64,000 nucleotides of DNA, from the NCBI GenBank assembly GCA_039810085.1, contig JBDHWG010000010.1, positions 62,001 to 126,000 of the forward strand, given 5' to 3'. The notes under the pieces are model-generated. The model was not told the DNA's origin. It worked only from the letters and a program-made list of their open reading frames with translations, and ran no database searches. Both the position numbers and the translations under genes were made by a program. This DNA is from JBDHWG01 sp039810085 (GTDB lineage: Bacteria > Chloroflexota > Anaerolineae > Epilineales > JAHCIE01). Below, in pieces: positions 18,353 to 25,365 of the stretch; position 1 is the stretch's first letter; each line of letters starts with the position of its first letter.

Positions 18353-19048
18353 TTAGTCTTCCACTTTTTCGGTCGTGAAGCGATAGCCCATGCCGTAGAC
18401 CGTCTCGACGTAGCGAGGGTGCTTGGGGTCCGGCTCGATCTTCGTGCGCAGGTTGCGGATATGCACGTCGATGGTGCGCTCGTAGCCCTCGTAGGCGTCG
18501 CCAGCGGTGCGGTCGAGCAGGTCCAACCGGGAGAAGACCTTGCCTGGCGCCGACATCAGCGCCGCCAGGATGTCGAACTCGGAGCGCGTCAGATCGACGG
18601 AACGCTCGCCGACCTTAACGGTCGCTTTCTCGCGGTCCAGCGTGATGTCGGCGGCGCGGAGGACGTCTGCCTCGCTCACCTGGCGCTGGCTGCGGCGCAA
18701 GACGGCGCGGACGCGGGCAATCAGCTCGCGCACGTTGAACGGCTTGGTGATGTAGTCGTCGGCGCCCAGCTCGAGGCCGAGAATCTTGTCCGTGTCCTCG
18801 ACCTTGGCCGTCAGCATGATGACCGGCGTCGCGGCTTCCTTGCTGTGCTCGCGTATGAAGTCGTAGCCGCCCAGCTCCGGCATCATAAGGTCGAGGATGA
18901 TGAGGTCGGGCTTCTCGTAGCGGGCGACGTACAGCGCCTCGCGGCCATTGGCGGCTTCGACGACGCGGTAGCCTTCCTGTTCGAGGTAGACGCGGATCAT
19001 CTGGCGCAGCTTGGCTTCGTCGTCTACCACGAGGATTGTCTGTGTCAT
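18353..19048 (-). CDS. Response regulator, OmpR/PhoB family
   Basis: 231 residues. Receiver domain ILVVDDEAKLR ... DLIILDLMMPE (phospho-acceptor Asp) ... TAK, then a winged-helix DNA-binding domain with YRFT near the end. Start at the ATG 19048 rather than further upstream, because the receiver domain begins directly after it. Forms an operon with the downstream kinase. Likely targets are the two flanking genes whose promoters share the box TTTTCAGAYAWTGTGAAGA; that link is inferred. Confidence 0.94.
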   Translation of the reverse strand: MTQTILVVDDEAKLRQMIRVYLEQEGYRVVEAANGREALYVARYEKPDLIILDLMMPELGGYDFIREHSKEAATPVIMLTAKVEDTDKILGLELGADDYITKPFNVRELIARVRAVLRRSQRQVSEADVLRAADITLDREKATVKVGERSVDLTRSEFDILAALMSAPGKVFSRLDLLDRTAGDAYEGYERTIDVHIRNLRTKIEPDPKHPRYVETVYGMGYRFTTEKVED

Positions 19049-19092
19049 GCCCTGGATTGTCCTACCTTGCGTGACAGTATTCACTAACATAA

Positions 19093-19098
19093 GTATAA
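19093..19098 (-). promoter_or_regulatory. -10 box of the two-component operon
   Basis: Minus-strand TATACT about 45 nt before the response-regulator ATG. No clear -35. The 19-bp box of the flanking promoters is not present here. Confidence 0.4.
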
Positions 19099-19133
19099 CC
19101 CGGAATACTCTGACCACCTACACGATAAAGGCC

Positions 19134-19161
19134 CCTCTCTCCCCGCGCGGGGAGAGAGGGA
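19134..19161 (-). terminator. Hairpin/terminator after secreted protein gene (family C repeat arm)
   Basis: CCCTCTCTCCCC-GCGC-GGGGAGAGAGGG, a perfect 12-bp stem 26 nt after the stop at 19187, followed on the minus strand by GCCTTTAT. The same CCCTCTCCC/GGGAGAGGG core occurs in the repeats at 23570-23686 and 45310-45409, so this may be a repeat recruited as a terminator. Confidence 0.55.
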
Positions 19162-19186
19162 AGTCAAACACGTGGAAAGGGTTCGC

Positions 19187-19969
19187 TTACGCGCCTGTCG
19201 CTGCGGACGGCGTCTGCCGAGGCTGCGGGGTCGCACCGGGGGCGCCGGGGCCGTCATGACCACCAGGGCCGCCGAAGCCGTGGCCGCGCCCGCCATGGAG
19301 CATGTTGTCCAGGGTCTCGGTCGCCGCTTCCTGGTCGATCTGCTGCTTGATCTGCGTCGCCTGGTCCGCCGTCAGCCGGCCGGCCTGCACGTCAGCATCA
19401 ACTTGAGCCTTCTTGGCTGCGACAATCGCCGCCTTGACCGTGTCGGCGCTCACGCCCTTGGACTGGGCAATCGCGCTTAGGGTCTGGCCCGACTGGAGGG
19501 CCGTCTGCAAATCAGCGGTCGTCATGCCGAGGGCCTTCGCCGCCGCATCGAACACGGCCTGGCCGCCATTGGGGCCGCCGAAGTCGCCGGGGCCGCCGTG
19601 GCCGCGGCCGCCCTTGCCCAGCGGCAGGCCCTGGCCGGGCTGCCACCCGTCAATGCGGCTATTCGCCTGAGTCGCCTGGTCCTGGGTGATACGGCCGGCC
19701 GACAACTCACTGGACACGACATCCTTACCGGCGGCCTTCACCGCCGAGGTGAGCTGGTCGATGGAGATGCCCAGCTTGCCGGCGAGCGCCTGCCAGAAGG
19801 ACTGCTCCAGGGTGTTCGTCGGCGGCTGGCCGGTCGGGGCCGTCGGGGCGCTTGGGGTTGGCGACTGCGCCTGAGCGACGCTCGCCAGACGGCCCGCGCC
19901 GAACAGCCCAAGCAGGAGCGCGAGTGCTACAACGCTGCCCAGAACTACTCTTGTCATCCGCTTCATCAT
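19187..19969 (-). CDS. Secreted protein with duplicated helical module, unknown function
   Basis: 260 residues. Signal peptide (hydrophobic 8-28, cut near VAQAQ). Two related modules follow, each with a LGIxxxxLxxA helix and the phrase AGR(I/L)TxDQATQ then xxID, separated by a Gly-rich linker (GKGGRGHGGPGDFGG). It ends in another Gly/Pro-rich tail. The repeats resemble short calcium-independent helical repeats in exported proteins of Chloroflexota and Actinobacteria, with no assigned function. Strong AAGGAG ribosome site. Its promoter carries the 19-bp box shared with the gene at 15977-16438. Confidence 0.75.
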   Translation of the reverse strand: MMKRMTRVVLGSVVALALLLGLFGAGRLASVAQAQSPTPSAPTAPTGQPPTNTLEQSFWQALAGKLGISIDQLTSAVKAAGKDVVSSELSAGRITQDQATQANSRIDGWQPGQGLPLGKGGRGHGGPGDFGGPNGGQAVFDAAAKALGMTTADLQTALQSGQTLSAIAQSKGVSADTVKAAIVAAKKAQVDADVQAGRLTADQATQIKQQIDQEAATETLDNMLHGGRGHGFGGPGGHDGPGAPGATPQPRQTPSAATGA

Positions 19970-20019
19970 CTTTCTCCTTGATACTTGTTGATCTGAGGTT
20001 GATCGCGCGATCTGCCCCT

Positions 20020-20053
20020 AGTGTAGCGGAAAGATTTTCAGACATTGTGAAGA
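20020..20053 (-). promoter_or_regulatory. Promoter with putative response-regulator box (second copy)
   Basis: Minus-strand -10 TACACT (20020-20025) and, nine nt upstream, TTTTCAGACATTGTGAAGA (20035-20053). This is 17/19 identical to the box at 16519-16537. The box also lies just upstream of the divergent promoter at 20061-20089, so both directions could respond. Confidence 0.6.
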
Positions 20054-20060
20054 ACCTATG

Positions 20061-20089
20061 TGGAAAAGATTGGTAGGATGGGGTATACT
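20061..20089 (+). promoter_or_regulatory. Promoter of the spermidine-synthase-like gene
   Basis: TGGAAA, 17-bp spacer, TATACT (20084-20089). The next ATG is only 9 nt after the -10, so the mRNA would start at or a few nt before the start codon (leaderless). This rules out the in-frame GTG at 20060. Confidence 0.5.
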
Positions 20090-20098
20090 TCCCCTGCT

Positions 20099-21682
20099 AT
20101 GCCCTCCCCATCGGCCCAGGCGGCCACTATCCCATCCCCGGCAGGGCTGCGGCCGACGCAGTTCGCGGCGCTGCGCGCCCTGGTGCTGGTCGGCGGCATG
20201 GCGAGCCTGGGCATCGAGATGGCGGCCTCGCGGCTCCTCGCGCCCTACTTCGGGACCTCGCTGCTAATCTGGGCCAACCTCATCGGCCTGATCCTCGTCT
20301 ACCTCAGCCTGGGCTACTGGCTAGGTGGGCGTCTCGCCGACCGCCACCCGACGCCGCGCTGGCTGTACGGCATCGCCGCCCTGGCTGGCTTGCTGACTGG
20401 CCTCGTTCCCTTTGCCGCTGGTCCCGTGCTGCGCGCCTCCCAGCAGAGCTTCTTCGATGTCTCGGTCGGCTTGTTCGTCGGCTCGTTCCTGGGGACGCTG
20501 GCCTTGTTCTCGCTGCCCGTGATTCTGCTCGGCATGCTCACGCCGTTTGCCGTCCGCCTGGCCCTGCGCGACGTGACCTCGGCCGGACGCGACGTCGGCT
20601 CGCTCTACGCCCTGTCCACCGTCGGCAGCATCCTAGGCGTGTTCGCGGCGGCGCTCCTCCTCGTGCCGCTCGTCGGCACGCGCGCCACCTTTCTAGCCTT
20701 CGCGGCCGCGCTCTTGCTGGCCTCCCTGGTAGGGCTGCTTGCCCACCGCCAGCGGCGCGCTGCGGTCGCAACCGCCGCCGGTCTGGCCGGTGTGGCGCTT
20801 CTGGCGCTCATTCCCGCTGGCGCTATTCGCCCCGGCGCCAGTGTTCTCTACGAGGCCGAGACCCTGTATAACTACGTGCAGGTGCTCCAGACGGGCGACG
20901 ACCGCTGGCTGGCGCTGAACGAGGGGCAGGCGCTCCACTCGTGGTATCGGCCCGCCGCGCTCCTGTCGGGCGGCATCTGGGATGATTTCCTGCTCGCGCC
21001 GCTGTTCGCGCCAGGCAAGCCTGCCACGCCCGCTAGCGTCGCCATCATCGGGCTGGCAGCGGGAACCGTCGCGCGGCAGTACGCCGCCGTCTACCCGGAT
21101 GCGCGCATCGTCGGCGTCGAGATCGACCCGGCGCTCATCGACATCGGCCGCAAGTACTTTGCTCTTGACGAGGCGAACGTGCGCGCTGTCGCGGCAGATG
21201 GCCGGACCTGGCTGCAGGGCGACGGCGGGCGCTACGACGTCATCGCCGTGGACGCCTACCGCCAGCCGTACATCCCGTTCCACCTGGCGACGCGGGAGTT
21301 CTTCGCCCTGACGCGCGAACGCCTGACCGACAACGGTGTGCTGGTGGTGAACGTCGGCCACGGCCCGGACGACGACCGCCTCCTGGCGGCGATGGCGGCG
21401 ACGCTGCGCGCCGAGTTCCCCAGCGTCTACGTTGTCGCGCCCGACGGCCCGTTCAACAGCTTGCTCGTGGCGACACGCCGCCCGTCGTCCCTGGCGGACT
21501 ACGCGGTTCATGAGGCTGCGACGGACAACGGGGCGGTGCGCGAGGTCGCGGCGAGCGTGGCCGGGCGCGTGACGGCATGGGCGGGCGACGGCGATGTGCT
21601 GACCGACGACCGCGCGCCGGTGGAGTGGCTGACCGACGCGATGATTCTGCGCTATGCCCTGACGGGCCAACCCCACAACTGA
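20099..21682 (+). CDS. Membrane-fused spermidine synthase-like protein
   Basis: 527 residues. N-terminal half with about seven to eight membrane segments (start LVLVGGMASLGIEMAASRLLAPYFGTS, a hallmark of this fused family). C-terminal half is a SpeE-like aminopropyltransferase Rossmann domain: IIGLAAGTVARQYA, IVGVEIDPALIDIGRKYF, VDAYRQPYIPFHLATREFF. Whether it makes polyamines is uncertain, since residues of true SpeE such as the DxxDP loop are altered. The ATG at 20099 is chosen because the promoter -10 lies at 20084. The next gene starts 9 nt after its stop, so they are probably one operon. Confidence 0.88.
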   Translation: MPSPSAQAATIPSPAGLRPTQFAALRALVLVGGMASLGIEMAASRLLAPYFGTSLLIWANLIGLILVYLSLGYWLGGRLADRHPTPRWLYGIAALAGLLTGLVPFAAGPVLRASQQSFFDVSVGLFVGSFLGTLALFSLPVILLGMLTPFAVRLALRDVTSAGRDVGSLYALSTVGSILGVFAAALLLVPLVGTRATFLAFAAALLLASLVGLLAHRQRRAAVATAAGLAGVALLALIPAGAIRPGASVLYEAETLYNYVQVLQTGDDRWLALNEGQALHSWYRPAALLSGGIWDDFLLAPLFAPGKPATPASVAIIGLAAGTVARQYAAVYPDARIVGVEIDPALIDIGRKYFALDEANVRAVAADGRTWLQGDGGRYDVIAVDAYRQPYIPFHLATREFFALTRERLTDNGVLVVNVGHGPDDDRLLAAMAATLRAEFPSVYVVAPDGPFNSLLVATRRPSSLADYAVHEAATDNGAVREVAASVAGRVTAWAGDGDVLTDDRAPVEWLTDAMILRYALTGQPHN

Positions 21683-21691
21683 GACACCCTT

Positions 21692-22363
21692 ATGAAGCTC
21701 ATTGCACGCATCCTGGTTATCGGGCTGATGCCCTTCTTCCTGCTCATCACGAACACCAACGTTGTCTTCCAGCACTGGTTCGTCAACTGGCAGTACGCGC
21801 AGGCGGACTTCCCGCCCGCGCCGACGATTCGCCCGGACGAGCGTCAGGCGGTCGGCCTGGCGGCCCTCGACTTCGTGCGCGGCGCGCTGCCCCTGTCCGA
21901 CTTCGTCGCGCTCAAAGTCAACGGCCAGACGGCCTTCAACCCGCGCGAGGTCAGCCACATGATCGACGTGCGCCGCGTCCTGACGGGCGCTTTCACCGCC
22001 CAGATTATCATGGGCCTGCTCATCCTGGCGTCGCTATTCGTCATCCGCCGTAGCGCCGGACGCACGCTGATGTGGGCGGGGGTGTTCACCATCGCTATGG
22101 TCATCCTGCTGGGCATCTTCGCCGCGACGAGCTTCGACCTGTTCTTCACCCTGTTCCACCGCCTGTTCTTTGAGGGCGACTCGTGGCTGTTCAACGACAC
22201 GGACACGCTCATTCAGCTTTACCCCGAAGAGCTATGGTACAACGGCTCGCTGCTCATCGTCGGCCTAACGGTGCTGGAGGCCATCCTCTTGGGCACGCTC
22301 GGCTGGCTCTCGATCCGCCGCCCCACCGGACGCACCCGCGTGCGCCAGCGCAGCTACCGCTGA
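21692..22363 (+). CDS. DUF1461 (TIGR01906) membrane protein, Lit-like
   Basis: 223 residues, about five membrane segments. Conserved blocks of the DUF1461 family are visible: EVSHMIDVR, FDLFFTLFHRLFFEGDSW and LYPEELWYNGSL. Lit, an intramolecular lipoprotein transacylase of Firmicutes, belongs to this family, and the two histidine-bearing blocks suggest a similar membrane acyl-transfer site. Function in this organism is not shown. It sits 9 nt after the spermidine-synthase-like gene and lacks a clear ribosome site, so translation is probably coupled. Confidence 0.82.
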   Translation: MKLIARILVIGLMPFFLLITNTNVVFQHWFVNWQYAQADFPPAPTIRPDERQAVGLAALDFVRGALPLSDFVALKVNGQTAFNPREVSHMIDVRRVLTGAFTAQIIMGLLILASLFVIRRSAGRTLMWAGVFTIAMVILLGIFAATSFDLFFTLFHRLFFEGDSWLFNDTDTLIQLYPEELWYNGSLLIVGLTVLEAILLGTLGWLSIRRPTGRTRVRQRSYR

Positions 22364-22376
22364 AGCTGGCGTACTC

Positions 22377-22685
22377 ATGCGCGACTACTACGTGTACATC
22401 ATGACCAACGCGTCGCAGACGCTCTATACGGGTGTCACGAACAACCTTGAACGGCGGGTGTATGAGCACAAGCACAAACTGGTTCCTGGCTTCACAAGCC
22501 GCTATCAGATCAATCGCCTCATCTACTACGAGGTTTGTGGTGATATTCGAGCGGCAATCGCGCGCGAGAAGGAGATCAAGGGATGGAGCCGTGCGAAGAA
22601 GATTGCTCTGATTGAGTCAATGAACCGGACTTGGGAGGACTTGAGCCGCGATTGGGACGACAGTAGTGACCCTGCTTTGCCGTAG
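22377..22685 (+). CDS. GIY-YIG domain protein (UPF0213/YhbQ-like)
   Basis: 102 residues, a lone GIY-YIG nuclease domain: YYVYIMTN, then LYTGVTNNLERRVYEHK (the YTG and Arg pair of the motif), and the Glu in IYYEV. Many such small proteins are stand-alone and of unclear role in DNA processing. Begins 13 nt after the DUF1461 gene. The tandem palindrome array starts 5 nt after its stop. Confidence 0.88.
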   Translation: MRDYYVYIMTNASQTLYTGVTNNLERRVYEHKHKLVPGFTSRYQINRLIYYEVCGDIRAAIAREKEIKGWSRAKKIALIESMNRTWEDLSRDWDDSSDPALP

Positions 22686-22690
22686 CACGG

Positions 22691-23133
22691 CTGTCATGCC
22701 GACGGAGGAGGCATCTGGGCTGCGGTGATGGGCAGAGAGACCCCTCCTCCGTCGGGGTGACACCGGAGGTGGCGTGGTGGAAGCGAATCTTGTCCACGAA
22801 CGACAGTATCGCTGTCATGCCGACGGAGGAGGCATCTGGGCTGCGGTGATGGGCAGAGAGACCCCTCCTCCGTCGGGGTGACACCGGGGGTGGCATGGTG
22901 GAAGCGGATCTTGTCCACGAACGACAGTATCGCTGTCATGCCGACGGAGGAGGCATCTGGGCTGCGGTGATGGGCAGAGAGGCCCTCCTCCGTCGGGGTG
23001 ACACCGGATGTTGTCGCACTAGAAGCGGATCTTGTCCACGAACGACAGTATCGCTGTCATGCCGACGGAGGAGGCATTTGGGCTGCGGTGATGGGCAGAG
23101 AGGCCCCTCCTCCGTCGGGGTGACACCGGATGT
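22691..23133. repeat. Tandem array of 121-bp palindromic units (family A)
   Basis: Four copies start at 22691, 22812, 22933 and 23054, exactly 121 bp apart; the last is incomplete. Each has a ~75-bp hairpin element (CCGACGGAGGAGG mirrored by CCTCCTCCGTCGG, flanked by TGTCA/TGACA) and a ~45-bp linker containing CTTGTCCACGAACGACAG. Copies differ by only a few bases. Open frames through it exist only because the unit is repeated. It fills the 480-bp gap before the glycosyltransferase. Confidence 0.9.
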
Positions 23134-23165
23134 TTACGGATATCGAGGAGTGCGGAGTTGAGTAG

Positions 23166-25226
23166 GTGCATAAACGACCCGTTGAGACGTCTCAGATAGA
23201 AGGCACATCTCGCGCTGCGACGCACGTAGCTACTGCGCCTAGCTCGGCATGTCTGTCACCTTCCATCTTTGGCGCGCTCGGCGTGCTGACCGTCGTGCTG
23301 GCGACAGGCTTGGTGTACTCGCGCTGGCTGTCCACCGTGCAGTGGGACCCCGACGAGGGCATCCTGCTCGGCTGGGCGCAGCTTATGGGCCGGGGCTTCC
23401 GCCTGTACACCGACATCTGGAGCGACCAGCCGCCCGGCCTCGCCGTGTCTCTCCTGGCAGGTTTCCGTCTGTTTGGCGAAAGCGTCGAGAGCGGGCGATT
23501 GGTCGTCCTGTTCTACGGCCTGCTCGCTATGGTGGGGGCGGCGCTCATCGCGGGTTTACTGGCTGCCAACCCCTCACCCCCAACCCCTCTCCCAGAACGG
23601 GAGAGGGGGGGAAGAAGGGAGACAGACGGACTTATCTCTGGCTCCCCCTCGCCCATTTTGGGAGAGGGGGCTGGGGGGAGAGGGACGAGTCCGATTGCAG
23701 CTATCGCGGCGGCCATTCTGCTGGCGGTTGTGCCGAACTTCTTCTGGCTCGCCCGGTCGGTGAGCCACGACATTCCGCCTATCGGCGTGGGGACGCTCGC
23801 CGTCGCCGTGGCCGTGCTCTACGCGCGCACGGGACGCCTCGGCTGGCTCGTCGCGGCGGGGGCGCTCATCGGCTGGGCGGCGTGGCTCAAGCTCACCGGC
23901 GTTGTGTTCGCCGTCCCGATGCTGGCGATGGCCGCCGGTCGGCTGTGGCGCGTCCCCGACCCGAAGCGGGAGGCCGTGCGCGGCATCGTGGCCCTGGCGG
24001 CGGGCGCAGCGCTCTCGGCGCTGCCATTCGTGTTGTTCTTCGACGTGGGCGGTTCTCTCGACCAGGCCATCCTGACGCCACTTCATGCCCGCGACGCATG
24101 GGGCAGCAACAAGGCGTACAACGTCGGCTGGCTCGTCCAGTATCTATTCCAGGACAACGTTGGGCTGACGGCGGTGGCGGCGCTGGGCGGGCTGGTTCTA
24201 CTGGTGTATCGCTCGTATCCGGGCGCGGTCACCGTGGGCTGGCTGTTGCTCACCGCGTTTATCCTCTCGAACCAGGAGCCGCTCTTCCCCACGCACCACC
24301 TGGCCCTGCTCCTGCCGCCCCTGGCCGCGCTGGGCGGCGTCGGCGTCGGCGCGTTCTGGCTGGCGATTCGAATGCCACGCCGCGTCGGGTGGATCCTCGT
24401 GCCCGGTGTCGTCGCTATGGCGGTCCTCGTGTTCAACCTCCCGGCGCAGGCCGCGACTCTGGCCGACGCCGTCACCAACGACAAGTACACCTCTTATCTC
24501 AAGGCTGCGGAGTGGCTCCGCGAGAACACCGCGCCGAGCGATTTCGTTCTGGCCGACCCGCCCATGATCGCTTTCCGTTCCGGCCGCGCGCAATTGCCCT
24601 GGCTCGTGGATCAGAGCAGCAAGCGCATCGAGACGGGGCAGCTAGGATGGGACGCAACACTGGCCGAGATCGAGCGGCGGCGCCCAACGGCGATTGTCGA
24701 CTGGGGTAGCCACTTCGATAAGATCCCCCACTTCACCGACTGGCTCCAGATGCACTACGTCACGGGCTTGCGCTCCGGCGAGCGCGCCATCTGGGTACCG
24801 CTGGCGAACACGCCCATGACGCCGCAGGTGGGGCGCTTCGGGCAGACCGCCGAATTCCTGGGCTACAGCCTGGACACGAATGACGAGCGCACCCGCCTGA
24901 CGTTGTACTTTCGCGCCCTCGCGCCGACGGCGACGGCGCACAAGGTGGTGGTACGGTTGGTGGACGCGCGTGGCGCGATTGTGGACACGGACGAGGGGGA
25001 GCCGGACGACGGCTACGCGCCGACGACGACGTGGGCAGCGGGCCGCGCCATCGCTGACCGGCAGAAATTGAGTTTCCCGGTTAAGGGGCAGGGGGAGTAC
25101 CGCATCCTGGTTGGTCTTGCCGACGCGAAAACGAACGTGTTCCTGCCCGCCTTCGACAGCGGCGGTCAGCCGCTCGGCGACATGCTCGCGCTAGACACCG
25201 TGGTGCGGCCGACAACTATACCGTAA
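23166..25226 (+). CDS. GT39/PMT-like membrane glycosyltransferase with in-frame repeat insertion
   Basis: 686 residues. About ten to twelve membrane segments. The early WDPDEGILLGWAQLMGRG holds the acidic motif of the ArnT/PMT family, and YTDIWSDQPPG the second loop motif; a soluble C-terminal beta-domain starts at about 540. Such enzymes move sugars from polyprenyl-phosphate donors outside the membrane. Residues about 135-175 (NPSPPTPLPERERGG ... LGEGAGGRGTS) are not protein-like: they are the translation of an intergenic palindromic repeat inserted in frame between two membrane helices. GTG start at 23166 is tentative. Confidence 0.8.
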   Translation: MHKRPVETSQIEGTSRAATHVATAPSSACLSPSIFGALGVLTVVLATGLVYSRWLSTVQWDPDEGILLGWAQLMGRGFRLYTDIWSDQPPGLAVSLLAGFRLFGESVESGRLVVLFYGLLAMVGAALIAGLLAANPSPPTPLPERERGGRRETDGLISGSPSPILGEGAGGRGTSPIAAIAAAILLAVVPNFFWLARSVSHDIPPIGVGTLAVAVAVLYARTGRLGWLVAAGALIGWAAWLKLTGVVFAVPMLAMAAGRLWRVPDPKREAVRGIVALAAGAALSALPFVLFFDVGGSLDQAILTPLHARDAWGSNKAYNVGWLVQYLFQDNVGLTAVAALGGLVLLVYRSYPGAVTVGWLLLTAFILSNQEPLFPTHHLALLLPPLAALGGVGVGAFWLAIRMPRRVGWILVPGVVAMAVLVFNLPAQAATLADAVTNDKYTSYLKAAEWLRENTAPSDFVLADPPMIAFRSGRAQLPWLVDQSSKRIETGQLGWDATLAEIERRRPTAIVDWGSHFDKIPHFTDWLQMHYVTGLRSGERAIWVPLANTPMTPQVGRFGQTAEFLGYSLDTNDERTRLTLYFRALAPTATAHKVVVRLVDARGAIVDTDEGEPDDGYAPTTTWAAGRAIADRQKLSFPVKGQGEYRILVGLADAKTNVFLPAFDSGGQPLGDMLALDTVVRPTTIP
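23570..23686. repeat. Palindromic repeat, family C, inserted in a coding region
   Basis: CCCCTCACCCCCAACCCCTC then TCCCAGAACGGGAGAGGGG forms one arm with an internal hairpin, and a mirrored copy (CCCATTTTGGGAGAGGGGGC then TGGGGGGAGAGGG) follows. The same element lies in non-coding DNA at 45310-45409 and, as a short core, at 19134-19161. Its length here keeps the reading frame open. Confidence 0.8.
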
Positions 25227-25326
25227 CCTTACGTTCCTCAGGAACCGGCAGCCCATCTTCCTCCAGCGCAATGATGTACTCGTCGATGGCTTCGCGGATG
25301 TTGGGCGTTGACTCTCCCTGCCAGCG
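25216..25326 (-). pseudogene. HicB-like antitoxin remnant (C-terminal fragment)
   Basis: The minus strand reads WQGESTPNIREAIDEYIIAL then EEDGLPVPEERKVTV and stops at 25216, overlapping the end of the glycosyltransferase gene. NIREAI, LEEDGLPVPE and the V-V end are the usual C-terminus of HicB-type antitoxins. The frame is closed by a stop just upstream, there is no start codon, and the segment before NIREAI is shortened. It is read here as a decayed 3' end of a lost hicAB pair. Based on a short match, so moderate confidence. Confidence 0.45.
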
Positions 25327-25335
25327 TGTTATACT
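25308..25335 (+). promoter_or_regulatory. Promoter of the GH127 gene
   Basis: TTGACT (25308-25313), 16-bp spacer, TATACT (25330-25335), then AGGAGGAG and ATG at 25366. A strong, clean promoter giving an ~24-nt leader. Confidence 0.65.
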
Positions 25336-25365
25336 CTACCCCACAGCACGCGCAGGAGGAGAGGC

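Noticed and set aside
20693..21958. 421-codon frame opposite the spermidine-synthase-like gene
   Set aside because: Shadow frame, composition typical of antisense GC-rich DNA.
22691..23133. CRISPR array
   Set aside because: Period is 121 bp and the whole unit, not just a short repeat, is conserved; there are no variable spacers and no cas genes.
22576..23225. Short ORFs with repeated peptides (HATSGVTPTEEGSLCPSPQP type)
   Set aside because: Translations of the 121-bp palindrome array, not genes.
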